A DNA stretch of 42,935 nt from Segetibacter sp. (GTDB lineage: Bacteria; Bacteroidota; Bacteroidia; Chitinophagales; Chitinophagaceae), in contig NZ_JAOQAH010000036.1 in the NCBI RefSeq assembly GCF_025963695.1, positions 1 to 42,935 of the forward strand, in the 5' to 3' direction. A model generated the notes under the pieces. That model was not told the origin of the DNA and made no database searches. It worked only from the letters and a program-made list of their open reading frames with translations. Below are positions 8,283 through 16,585 of this stretch, in pieces (positions within the stretch are counted from its first letter, which is position 1; every line of letters starts with the position of its first letter). Position numbers and translations under genes: made by a program.

Positions 8283-9146
8283 TCACTCAATCTTCATCAA
8301 TTGGCGGATTGCCTTGTTAAGATTAGTACCAGGATGACTCATTGTTTCGATAATCGAAAAATGGTTTAATTGAGGTAATTGTAGCAACTGAACATCAACG
8401 CCCTGGTCTTTCCATGCCTCGAATAACCCTTTGCTTTGATCATTAAAAGCGGCTGTTTCTTCGCCACCCACGGCTATAATTAAAGGACAGGTATTCAACG
8501 GATGTAAAAGAACAGGGCTATTGCGAAGAGCCGTTTCTTCGTCCATATGTAAACCCTTGTTCAGGTAAGACAAACGAACCGGAACCAAATCAAATAAGCC
8601 GCTAATAACACAGGTCCCTTTTAATAGGTCTGCCGGAAGTTGCGGATTTAAAAGCGTAAAGTTCTTTGTCATTAGCATTGCTGCAAGGTGTCCTCCTGCA
8701 CTGTGTCCGGCTATGTGTATTTGATTAGGATCTCCATTGAAAGCAGCAATGTTTTTATAGACCCAACTAACGGCATTGGTAACGGATGATATAATGCGAT
8801 CTATTGAAACCTCGGGGCACAGCGGATAGGTTAATACAACAGTGGTAACCCCTGAAGAATGAAAGCTATTTGCAATAAAGCTGAACATGCACTTGTTCAA
8901 CATTTGCCAATAACCCCCATGTACAAACACCAAAGTTTTTGAATGGGGCAATGGCGATGGAAATACATCTAATCTTTCGCGCGGTAGTGCCCCATATTGA
9001 ACATCTTTTGTAACTGGTAATTTTCTTACCGCTTCCGCGCTTAACAGTTCCCATCGTCGAAAGTAATCAGCATAATCAGGAACATGAAGCCTGTTATTGA
9101 ACTGTTTGTCAAGCTCATCCTGGTTGTATTGCTTATAAACGTGCAT
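8283..9146 (-). CDS. alpha/beta hydrolase, arylformamidase/esterase-like
   Basis: This 287-residue hydrolase carries the oxyanion-hole motif HGGYW (residues 76-80), the nucleophile elbow GHSAGG (147-152, Ser149) and a late catalytic-type histidine in LNHFS (His262); an acidic third member lies among EE229-230 or Asp236. HGGxW with GHSAGGHLAA is characteristic of the kynurenine formamidase/BD-FAE-like carboxylesterases. No signal peptide is seen, so it should be cytoplasmic. It starts 9 bp after the stop of the PfpI-family gene and is probably its operon partner. No other tryptophan-degradation genes are nearby, so a kynurenine role is not supported by context. Confidence 0.85.
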   Translation of the reverse strand: MHVYKQYNQDELDKQFNNRLHVPDYADYFRRWELLSAEAVRKLPVTKDVQYGALPRERLDVFPSPLPHSKTLVFVHGGYWQMLNKCMFSFIANSFHSSGVTTVVLTYPLCPEVSIDRIISSVTNAVSWVYKNIAAFNGDPNQIHIAGHSAGGHLAAMLMTKNFTLLNPQLPADLLKGTCVISGLFDLVPVRLSYLNKGLHMDEETALRNSPVLLHPLNTCPLIIAVGGEETAAFNDQSKGLFEAWKDQGVDVQLLQLPQLNHFSIIETMSHPGTNLNKAIRQLMKIE

Positions 9147-9155
9147 GAAAGCCTT

Positions 9156-9755
9156 TTAGTTTAGCACTGCCTGCACCTCGGGTTCAGCCTCTTTTGACTT
9201 TTCAAGACACTTAAATACAAGTTGATAAAATTCGGGATGAGATTGCCACGTTTTACCGGTAATAATTCTTCCGTCCTGAACTGCCTGGTCTGGAGTAACA
9301 TAGATACCTCCCACCGACTCAACTTCAAATTTCACGTGTTCATAACAGGCAATCTTTCTACCATCTACAAGGCCGGCGGTTACTAATATCTGAACACCGT
9401 GGCAAATAGCAAACACATATTTGTTGCTGTTGTAAAATGCTTTCACAATGCCTATTACGCGCTGATCGTTGCGCAAAAATTCGGGCGCTCTGCCGCCGGG
9501 AATAAGTACAGAATGGTAATCATCTGTATTTACATCGTCAAAGGAAATGTCAGATTCAATCAGATAACCTTTACGTTCTACGTAAGTATCCCAACCGGGT
9601 TCAAAGTCGTGAATTACAAGGTTCATTCGTTTTACAGAGGGAGCTGCAATTACGGGCTGATAACCTGCTTCCAGCAGGCGATGGGACGCATACAAAATTT
9701 CAAAACTTTCACCGGCGTCACCAGTGATTATGAGAATTTTTTTATTGGTATTCAT
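9156..9755 (-). CDS. DJ-1/PfpI family protein
   Basis: A 199-residue class I glutamine-amidotransferase-like protein. The conserved acidic residue is Glu16 in GDAGESFE and the nucleophile elbow is AICHG with Cys118-His119; PGGRAPEFLR at 87-96 is the usual active-site loop. Relatives act as chaperone-like, glyoxalase or deglycase-type proteins, and the exact activity cannot be read from sequence. The start MNTNKKILIITGD is chosen because it places the first strand correctly; the frame runs open to 9917, but those 54 extra codons have no family character. Transcribed ahead of the alpha/beta hydrolase. Confidence 0.87.
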   Translation of the reverse strand: MNTNKKILIITGDAGESFEILYASHRLLEAGYQPVIAAPSVKRMNLVIHDFEPGWDTYVERKGYLIESDISFDDVNTDDYHSVLIPGGRAPEFLRNDQRVIGIVKAFYNSNKYVFAICHGVQILVTAGLVDGRKIACYEHVKFEVESVGGIYVTPDQAVQDGRIITGKTWQSHPEFYQLVFKCLEKSKEAEPEVQAVLN

Positions 9756-10102
9756 AGTAATAAAGTTAGGTGAAATTTTGGTGCAGGCTGGCTGATTGTA
9801 GTTACTAGCCACAAGCCTCAAGCTTTTGCGCCTACTTGTTATTTGTCCAGTTATTTTTTGGACTATCATTTCGGATTTATACAAGCCCCATGGCAAATTG
9901 TTGCCAGGCGCCACCATTGCTGCTTGTAGCTTGCAGATTGCAGCTTGTAGCCCTTCTTTAAAAAAGCTGCATTATTATTTGCCGTATAAGTGAGTGACAC
10001 AACAATGTTGAAAATACATTTACAGCCGGCAACGAAAAAAATTATTGGCAAAAGCAATTTAATAGCAAACGGTGTATCAGCAAACGTTGGGGCAATAACT
10101 TA
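9756..10102. other. intergenic stretch upstream of the PfpI gene
   Basis: Holds a small cluster of GCTTGTAG/TTGCAG words at about 9920-9950 and the first TGTGTCACT-type dispersed element. No supported gene. Confidence 0.5.
9984..10044 (-). repeat. TGTGTCACT-type dispersed element, copy V1
   Basis: Core AGTGACACA at 9993-10001 in AAGTGAGTGACACAACAATG, which aligns without gaps to the TGCGACGCA form. The tail CAGCCGGCAACGAAAAAAA is the same flank seen in the main family. Confidence 0.8.
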
Positions 10103-11980
10103 CTAACTTACAACCAAAACCGGTATTCTTAGCTGGTGGCGCACTTTGTCAACGGTTTCTCCATACAGGTAGTCGAACACGCCCGTATGAAAGTGAGCGC
10201 CCATTACCAGCATATCTGCGTTTGCTTCTTTCACAATTCTGACGATTTCTTTTGTTCGATGCCTGTATCCAAGTTTGCCTTCTACCAAAAACCCTTTCTT
10301 TTGCAATTGCTCTACATACGACTGTAAATGTTGCCGATCTTTTCTTGTTTCAAAATCGTCAGAATTTTCTCCAAAAGCGCGTGCTGAAGGACTTTCGACA
10401 ATATGAAGCAACAAAAATCTTGTGGTCGTATTTCCCTGCGATAAAGCATTTGCAATCAGGTTCTCATCGTTTTTACTAAAGTCTAGCGCTACAGCAATAC
10501 AGTTTAACTGAGGAATGGTAAACTTTTGTAAAACGCCGGCGTTCATGTGCATTCTTGCCGTCTCTGTCTTCTTACGTTTTTTAATTAAGGGCAGCGTAGT
10601 CATTAATATAAACAGAGCAATAAAAAAGATAGCCGCAATGATGATAAGAATCAACCACACAATATTAAGGTCGTTTGTGATAGCTGCACTTAGTTCATTC
10701 ACTACCATCCTAACATTAAGGTAAATAAGTACAGTAGCAATCAACCACGCAAGAATTTTGATTGGCCATTTGATAACAAAATCGCCCATGGTTTCTTTGT
10801 CGCTAACAAAATGAATTAATGGAATGACTGCAAAACCTAGTTGCACGCTTAAGACAACCTGGCTTAAAATAAGCAGCCGGTCTATGCGCTCTTCGCCAAA
10901 ATACAGGATACAAAAGAATGCAGGAATAATAGCTAACAAGCGCGTAATTAATCTTCTTATCATGGGGTTGATGCGAAGATTAAGATACCCCTCCATTACA
11001 ATTTGCCCGGCGAGCGTACCTGTTATAGTAGAGCTTTGACCGGCCGCAATCAATGCGATTGCAAATAAAGTAGGAGCTAAAGTGTTTCCCAACAAGGGTG
11101 CAAGCATGCGGTGAGCTTCCTTTAATTCCGCTATGTCTGTATTTCCTGAAGCGTGAAAGACGGAAGCAGCAAGAATAAGAATGGCAGCATTTACAAAAAA
11201 AGCTGCATTAAGGGCAATGGTACTATCAATCCTGTTATACCGTAGCGCCTGTTTGATTGCAGGTTTTGAATTGCCAATTTTGCGGGTTTGCACAAGGGCC
11301 GAATGCAGGTATAAGTTATGTGGCATAACGGTAGCGCCGATAATGCCTATAGCAATATATAAAGCATCGCCGCCGGGAATAGAGGGAATAAAGCCTTTTA
11401 TCACCAATCCTAATTGTGGCTTTGCGATAATCATTTGTATTAAGAACGAAAATCCGATAATGGCCACAAGGGCGATAATAAATCCTTCCATCTTACGCAT
11501 GCCCAATCGTTGCAAATAAAATAGAAGAAATGTATCCAGAACGGTGATTGATACGCCCCAAATAAGTGGAAGGCCGGTTAGCAATTGAATGCCTATCGCC
11601 ATTCCAAGCACCTCTGCAAGGTCGCATGCTGCAATAGCAAGTTCGGCAAGAATATATAACGCAAAGTTGACAACACGAGGATATACTTCACGGTTGGCTT
11701 GTGCCAGGTCCATTCTTCGTACAATACCTAAACGTGCACTTAGCCCCTGCAGTAAAAGGGCCATCAGGTTACTCATTAACAAAACCCATAACAGGGAATA
11801 TCCAAATCTTGCACCTCCTGCCAGGTCAGTGGCCCAATTGCCCGGATCCATATAACCAACGCTTACCAGGTATGCAGGACCCAGGTAAGCTAACATTCTT
11901 CTCCAACCTTTTTGCGATTTAGTCACATCTATACTTCCGTGAACCTCACTTAGAGATGCTTCCGACTGTTGTTGACCCAT
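10103..11980 (-). CDS. mntH: Nramp-family Mn2+/Fe2+ transporter with C-terminal Usp domain
   Basis: The 625-residue protein has two parts. Residues 1-465 form an Nramp transporter: the metal-binding DPGN at 45-48 in helix 1, MPHNLYLHS at 219-227 in helix 6, and AAGQSST at 312-318, with about eleven or twelve membrane segments. Residues 490-625 form a universal-stress-protein domain (IAVALDFS at the start; MGAHFHTG ... YGETVDKV ... IPVLVVS at the end, the nucleotide-binding pattern). It imports manganese, and possibly iron, by proton symport; the Usp part presumably senses nucleotide and modulates transport. The start overlaps the end of mntR by 35 bp, implying translational coupling. Usual MntH proteins are about 410-450 residues, so the extension is real added sequence. 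Confidence 0.93.
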   Translation of the reverse strand: MGQQQSEASLSEVHGSIDVTKSQKGWRRMLAYLGPAYLVSVGYMDPGNWATDLAGGARFGYSLLWVLLMSNLMALLLQGLSARLGIVRRMDLAQANREVYPRVVNFALYILAELAIAACDLAEVLGMAIGIQLLTGLPLIWGVSITVLDTFLLFYLQRLGMRKMEGFIIALVAIIGFSFLIQMIIAKPQLGLVIKGFIPSIPGGDALYIAIGIIGATVMPHNLYLHSALVQTRKIGNSKPAIKQALRYNRIDSTIALNAAFFVNAAILILAASVFHASGNTDIAELKEAHRMLAPLLGNTLAPTLFAIALIAAGQSSTITGTLAGQIVMEGYLNLRINPMIRRLITRLLAIIPAFFCILYFGEERIDRLLILSQVVLSVQLGFAVIPLIHFVSDKETMGDFVIKWPIKILAWLIATVLIYLNVRMVVNELSAAITNDLNIVWLILIIIAAIFFIALFILMTTLPLIKKRKKTETARMHMNAGVLQKFTIPQLNCIAVALDFSKNDENLIANALSQGNTTTRFLLLHIVESPSARAFGENSDDFETRKDRQHLQSYVEQLQKKGFLVEGKLGYRHRTKEIVRIVKEANADMLVMGAHFHTGVFDYLYGETVDKVRHQLRIPVLVVS

Positions 11981-12638
11981 ATGTTGGTTTTAGAAATAAA
12001 GTTTGTGCCAATTGCTGGCTGATAGAAAATGGAGGAAAATTTTTAACCTTGACTTCAAGAGAATTATCAAATGTGAATTTTCTAACAACAGTAAGCAGTG
12101 TTCCTATTCCTATATTTTTATGTTTCAGTAATTCAAGTAATTCTGTTGACTGGCTTCCAACGGCACTTACTTCAGCTTCCTGGTTTAGTGCCAGGTCTAT
12201 TAAATTAACTTGTTGTCTTAGCTCCATCTTGCCATTTACATCGGGTATGGGATCGCCATGAGGATCGAACTTTGGGTGGCTTAAATAAGTGTCTAGCTTT
12301 TCAACAAGCAGGGGGCTGGTAATATGCTCCAGTTCTTCTGCTATTGCGTGCACTTCATCCCACCCAAACTCAAGCTTGTGCACTAAAAAGTATTCCCATA
12401 ACCTATGTTTCCTTACAATGCCCAAGGCTACTTTAATGCCTTCATCACTCAACGTAAATCCCTGGTAACGCTCATAATGAAGCAGATTTTTTGCGTTTAA
12501 CTTTTTCAGCATGTCGGTTACCGAAGCTGCTTTTGTTTGTAGTTCCGAAGCTAAATTGTTGGTACTTACAACCCCACCCTGCTGCTGTAAGTGATAGATT
12601 GACTTGATATAATTCTCTTCACTTGTAGAAAACTTCAT
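11946..12638 (-). CDS. mntR: DtxR/MntR-family metal-dependent transcriptional regulator
   Basis: A 230-residue regulator. An N-terminal winged helix (residues 1-65, including TNNLASELQTKAASVTDMLKKL) is followed by the metal-binding dimerisation domain (HRLWEYFLVHKLEFGWDEVHAIAEELEHI at about 78-107, rich in the expected His/Glu ligands) and a C-terminal FeoA/SH3-like domain from about 155. It should repress manganese uptake when Mn2+ (or Fe2+) is plentiful. It is the first gene of a two-gene operon with mntH, overlapping it by 35 bp, and the operator-like palindrome in front of it suggests autoregulation of the pair. Confidence 0.9.
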   Translation of the reverse strand: MKFSTSEENYIKSIYHLQQQGGVVSTNNLASELQTKAASVTDMLKKLNAKNLLHYERYQGFTLSDEGIKVALGIVRKHRLWEYFLVHKLEFGWDEVHAIAEELEHITSPLLVEKLDTYLSHPKFDPHGDPIPDVNGKMELRQQVNLIDLALNQEAEVSAVGSQSTELLELLKHKNIGIGTLLTVVRKFTFDNSLEVKVKNFPPFSISQQLAQTLFLKPTYGSTTVGSISK

Positions 12639-12652
12639 TCTATAAAAATAAA

Positions 12653-12690
12653 TTTAGACAAACCTAAAACTTTTTTTTATAATATTCAAA
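12653..12690 (-). promoter_or_regulatory. mntR-mntH promoter with overlapping MntR-type operator
   Basis: On the minus strand a -33 TTTG (12687-12690) and a -7 TAGGTTTG (12659-12666) are separated by 20 bp, fitting the Bacteroidota TTTG/TAnnTTTG promoter. The -7 box lies inside the interrupted palindrome TTTAGACAAACCTAAA (12653-12668), which resembles DtxR/MntR operators (TTTAG...CTAAA arms). The palindrome ends 15 bp from the mntR start codon. Repression by blocking the -7 box is the natural reading; it is an inference. Confidence 0.65.
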
Positions 12691-12764
12691 TACCCCGGTA
12701 CTGAAATTGATTGTTTAAACACAATCCAATAATTGCTAATTTCATTTTTTTTAAATACTTCTTA

Positions 12765-13715
12765 ATGAGGACATATTTGTTGTGGGCGGTTATACTAATA
12801 TCATTGTTTGGCTGTAAGAATAAAAAACAGTCGTTAGACCCCGGGCATATAGAAGCAGACGAATTTTTTAATGCTTATAGTGACTTAAAACTACCGTTTA
12901 CTGTTTCAGATACTAGTTTGCAACAACTTAAAGACACTAATACTATTAGCTACAGCGTTTTTAGCCAATTTATTCCTGATAGCATCTTCAATAACCCCTT
13001 TGGTAAGGATAGAAAACTAGTTATACATCCGGTAGGCAAATTTGGAGAAAGGGAGAAGGAAACCTACTTTATTACTTTAGTGACCGGAAAGAATAATGCT
13101 GGCGTTTATCTCTCAGTGTACGATAAAAATAAATTTATGGCTAGCATGCCATTGGTTGTTTCAGATGATGATGAAAGGGTAACAACTGCATCTGTTGATA
13201 AGAAACTTTCTATTAGTATTAATAAAGAATGGACAATTAATAATGACATTTATTACAACAGGATAATTTATGCTTATAATAACGTAGGACTTTTCACCAC
13301 AGTGCTTACCGAAACAAACGAAGACCGAAGAGTAGAAAAGACGGTAAGTAATCCACTAGATACCTTCCCTAAGAAATACAAATACAGTGGAGATTATGTA
13401 AAAGGTAGCAGAAACATAGTTTCCGTAAGAGATGGTAAAAATCCGGACGAGTATCTCTTCTTCGTATATTTCGAAAACGCAAATGAGGAAGAGTCATGTG
13501 GGGGAGAACTGAGAGGTATGATGAAAATGGTCTCAGAAAAAGCAGGAATTTACCAGGGTGAAGGAGACCCTTGCAAACTTGACTTTAGTTTTACTGCAAA
13601 CGGGGTTAAGGTAAAAGAAACAGGCAGCTGCGGTAATTACCGCGGTATTAAATGCTTCTTTAATGATACTTACACAAAAAAGAAAGAAGTAAAAGCAACC
13701 TTCAAAAAGAAATAA
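12765..13715 (+). CDS. lipoprotein of unknown function
   Basis: The 316-residue product starts MRTYLLWAVILISLFGC, a lipoprotein signal with the modified cysteine at residue 17. The mature part is hydrophilic with alternating strands and three to four extra cysteines near the end (EESCGGELRG, GDPCKLDF, TGSCGNYRGIKCFF). I do not recognise the family. The start is set at 12765 because the 18 codons upstream in the same frame would bury the signal. It is divergent from mntR with about 126 bp between starts, so the two promoters share one gap. Confidence 0.72.
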   Translation: MRTYLLWAVILISLFGCKNKKQSLDPGHIEADEFFNAYSDLKLPFTVSDTSLQQLKDTNTISYSVFSQFIPDSIFNNPFGKDRKLVIHPVGKFGEREKETYFITLVTGKNNAGVYLSVYDKNKFMASMPLVVSDDDERVTTASVDKKLSISINKEWTINNDIYYNRIIYAYNNVGLFTTVLTETNEDRRVEKTVSNPLDTFPKKYKYSGDYVKGSRNIVSVRDGKNPDEYLFFVYFENANEEESCGGELRGMMKMVSEKAGIYQGEGDPCKLDFSFTANGVKVKETGSCGNYRGIKCFFNDTYTKKKEVKATFKKK

Positions 13716-13904
13716 AAAACAATAAAAGCTCTTATAATGGCTGCCATAATTTTTGACGCAACTTTTTAGCTAAAAGTAGAATCTAATGTGTAACTAAATT
13801 GAGCGCTAAAAATGAACTTCGCTTCTATCGATGTCGTAACCCGCAAAAATTCCCGTTAAAATATTTCCTTTTATATTGCACCCTTTTCTAAGCAAAAAAC
13901 AACT

Positions 13905-15560
13905 ATGAACTTCAGAAATTATTCAATTCCTTACACGGTCGACGACCGTTATTCGAAACGTGTCGCTTACTTTTCGATGGAATTCGCAATTCATCAACCA
14001 TTAAAAATATATAGCGGAGGCCTCGGTTTTTTGGCAGGTTCTCATTTACGCAGCGCATACGAATTACGTCAAAATCTTATTGGTGTTGGCATACTTTGGA
14101 AGTACGGATATTATGACCAGGCACGCAACCAGGACCAAAGCCTGCAGGTAACTTGGATGGAAAAAATTTATAGCTATCTTGAAGATACTGGCATAAAATA
14201 CCAGATTTTAATTCACGAGTCTCCAGTTTGGGTTAAAGCATTTTACCTGCCTCCTACGGTTTTCAACAGTGCTCCCCTATTTCTGTTATCAACAGACCTT
14301 CCGGAGAACGACTACATGTCTCAAACTATTTGTCATCGTTTGTATGACGCCAATGTTTCTACCAAGCTTGCCCAGTTTATTTTGCTGGGCGTAGGAGGAG
14401 CAAAGTTGATAGACGAGATGAACTATAACCCCGATAAATATCATCTTAATGAAGCGCATGGGGTTTCTGCAGCTTTTTATCTGTATAGTAAATTCAAAAG
14501 CCTTGAGCAGGTAAAAGAGCATTTGGTTTTTACAACGCATACTCCTGAAGAAGCCGGTAACGAAAAACACGACATTTACTTGTGCCAAAGAATGAGTTAC
14601 TTCTGCGGACTTAGCCTGGATGAAGTGAGAAGAGTTACAGGCATTCATGACGATGTATTTAATCATTCACTTGCTGCACTACGTCTTGCTAAAATAGCAA
14701 ATGGAGTATCACAACTGCACGGTCATGTAAGCCGCGAGATGTGGAAGAGCTATGATAACATTTGTCCTATCAAGTCTATAACAAATGCCCAAAACTATTT
14801 GTATTGGGCCGACAAGCAATTGTATAACTACATGGAACAAGGCAACGATGTCTTGTTCGACGATAGGAAAAAGCACTTGAAGAAAAGAGCTTTTGATATC
14901 GTTGCCGACCAAACAGGCAAAGTATTTGATCCTAACGTGCTAACCATTGTTTGGGCACGCCGCTTTGCGGGCTATAAAAGAGCTGAACTGATAACAAGAG
15001 ATGTCGAAAGATTTAAAAAATTAATGGCCGATACGAAATACCCTGTGCAAATCATTTGGGCGGGTAAACCTTACCCGCTTGATTACCCGGCGATCTCTGA
15101 TTTCAATAACCTGATCCATTTAAGTAAAGGCTTCAAAAATGTGGCAGTGCTGATTGGTTACGAACTTGGTTTAAGTAAACGTCTTAAACAGGCCGCCGAT
15201 ATATGGCTCAATAATCCGAGAGTTCCAAGAGAAGCATCGGGAACGAGTGGAATGACAGCCTGCATGAATGGTGCTGTTAACTTTAGCACCGACGACGGAT
15301 GGATACCTGAATTTATCAATCATGGTAATAACGGATTTGTGGTACCACAAGCAGACTATGAAAATATGCATGTGCAGGATCAGGATGAGCATGATCTAAA
15401 TCATTTATACAGAATTCTTGAAAACGAGATTCTTCCTGTATACTACCACAACCGGGATACCTGGAGACAAATTACTAAAAATGGCATGCGCGATGTTCGC
15501 TTTCAATTCGAAAGTAACCGTATGGCCAACGAATATTACGAGATCATTTACAACTACTAA
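13905..15560 (+). CDS. GT35 alpha-glucan phosphorylase-like protein, PLP lysine replaced by threonine
   Basis: The 551-residue protein matches the short-form alpha-glucan (glycogen/starch/maltodextrin) phosphorylases: VAYFSMEFAIHQPLKIYSGG at 19-38, HLNEAHG, TTHTPEEAGNEKHD and ARRFAGYKR. The C-terminal motif normally reads EASGTSGMKAAxNG, the lysine being the Schiff-base anchor of pyridoxal phosphate; here it is EASGTSGMTACMNG, with Thr451 (codon ACA) in its place. The family releases glucose-1-phosphate from alpha-1,4-glucans in the cytoplasm. Without the PLP lysine the phosphorylase mechanism is doubtful, and a glycosyltransferase or glucan-binding role may be more likely. The substitution may be shared by a Bacteroidota clade; I recall similar sequences but cannot check. 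Its 3' end is followed by a strong terminator. Confidence 0.85.
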   Translation: MNFRNYSIPYTVDDRYSKRVAYFSMEFAIHQPLKIYSGGLGFLAGSHLRSAYELRQNLIGVGILWKYGYYDQARNQDQSLQVTWMEKIYSYLEDTGIKYQILIHESPVWVKAFYLPPTVFNSAPLFLLSTDLPENDYMSQTICHRLYDANVSTKLAQFILLGVGGAKLIDEMNYNPDKYHLNEAHGVSAAFYLYSKFKSLEQVKEHLVFTTHTPEEAGNEKHDIYLCQRMSYFCGLSLDEVRRVTGIHDDVFNHSLAALRLAKIANGVSQLHGHVSREMWKSYDNICPIKSITNAQNYLYWADKQLYNYMEQGNDVLFDDRKKHLKKRAFDIVADQTGKVFDPNVLTIVWARRFAGYKRAELITRDVERFKKLMADTKYPVQIIWAGKPYPLDYPAISDFNNLIHLSKGFKNVAVLIGYELGLSKRLKQAADIWLNNPRVPREASGTSGMTACMNGAVNFSTDDGWIPEFINHGNNGFVVPQADYENMHVQDQDEHDLNHLYRILENEILPVYYHNRDTWRQITKNGMRDVRFQFESNRMANEYYEIIYNY

Positions 15561-15582
15561 GAAGGCTCATCTTATACTTTCG

Positions 15583-15612
15583 AGGTTCACCCTAAACGGT
15601 GAACCTTTTTTA
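15583..15612 (+). terminator. rho-independent terminator
   Basis: AGGTTCACC (15583-15591), loop CTAAAC, GGTGAACCT (15598-15606) and a T-run to 15612: a 9-bp perfect stem with a U-tract, 23 bp after the glucan phosphorylase-like stop. Confidence 0.9.
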
Positions 15613-15656
15613 TTTGTACCCTAATCATTAAAAACAAGAAGAGAAAGCAGAAAATG

Positions 15657-15713
15657 CTTTTTGAAGTCAGCAGTAAATCGTCAATCTACTTTTCTTGCGT
15701 CGCACACTTATAC
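15657..15713 (+). repeat. TGCGTCGCA dispersed element, copy 3
   Basis: Core TGCGTCGCA 15696-15704 followed by CACTTATAC; TTTTTGAAGTCAGCAG at the left end matches the family flank. It is downstream of the phosphorylase-like gene's terminator. Confidence 0.8.
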
Positions 15714-15893
15714 AATTTTTTCGTTACTCAGCATTAAGAAAATTACCAGTAATGCTCGAAGCAATTCACCATTCAGCCCAGCAGAAAAGAGGTTAGAGAC
15801 TCATATTAAATTTCGGGGAGCTTGCATTGCAGATGCTTTGAGAGGAGCTTCCTAAAGTAAGCACTTATCCGGTTTACGCAACTGGCGCCCTGT

Positions 15894-16325
15894 AAAACAA
15901 AAAGGGGCCAGGATAAAAATCCAGCCCCGTTTTAATCCAATATTCTATGAAAAACCACTTATATGATGATGGGGGGAACCACATAGTTGCAAGAGTAGAG
16001 AGATGTTTCTTTTATTACTTATTGTACGTCAATAACTTTAAAACGTCCATAAGTTTCGTTCGCTGGGTTAAAAACAAAAAGGGGCCAGGATAGAAATCCA
16101 GCCCCGTTTTAATCCAATATTCTATGAAAAACCACTTATATAGATGATGGCGGGAACCGCATAGTTGCAAGAGTAGAGAGATGTTTCTTTTATTACTTAT
16201 TGTACGTCAATAACTTTAAAACGTCCATAAATTTCGTTGGCTGGGTTAAAAACAAAAAGGGGCCAGGATAGAAATCCAGCCCCGTTTTAATCCAATATTC
16301 TATGAAAAACCACTTACATAGAGGC
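15894..16325 (-). repeat. tandem array of about 178-bp units, each with a terminator-like hairpin
   Basis: Two full units (periods 177 and 178 bp) and a partial third are nearly identical. Each starts with a GGGGCC...GGCCCC-like hairpin: 15904-15928, 16081-16105, 16259-16283. On the minus strand each hairpin is followed by TTTTTGTTTTT, a good terminator. Each unit also holds ATGAAAAACCACTTA and a GCATAGTTGCAAG segment with a small GCGG/CCGC hairpin in unit 2. No long open frame is conserved among units: a 1-bp insertion at the second unit breaks the only candidate. I read them as non-coding, perhaps tandem small-RNA genes on the minus strand. The rest of 15613-16585 holds dispersed element 3, a 14-bp palindrome at 16375-16388 and no supported gene. 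Confidence 0.75.
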
Positions 16326-16585
16326 GTGAAGTAATCGTTAGGTTGCAAGGCCGAAGACAAAAGGCAAAAAGCAGTTACTTCGAAGTAATAAAAAAATGAA
16401 ACACAGTTACCACTACATGTTTGACAGAATGAAAAGTACGTTGGGTGTGTGGCTATACAGCCAATAAAGGCCAACGCTGTCCAAAAATTTAATTTCGTAA
16501 AAAACTTATAGAAACAACATAGCTTTAGTAAGGCTCGTTTATTAGGTGAATTCTAATAATTAATCTATCGCTATAAAAATATAAG

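Noticed and set aside
15894..16325. CRISPR array
   Set aside because: Units are 178 bp and abut directly, with no unique spacers, and no cas genes are present.
16193..16474. A 93-codon minus-strand gene across the tandem array
   Set aside because: It exists only because of the array sequence, has no family character, and the equivalent frame is not preserved in the other units.
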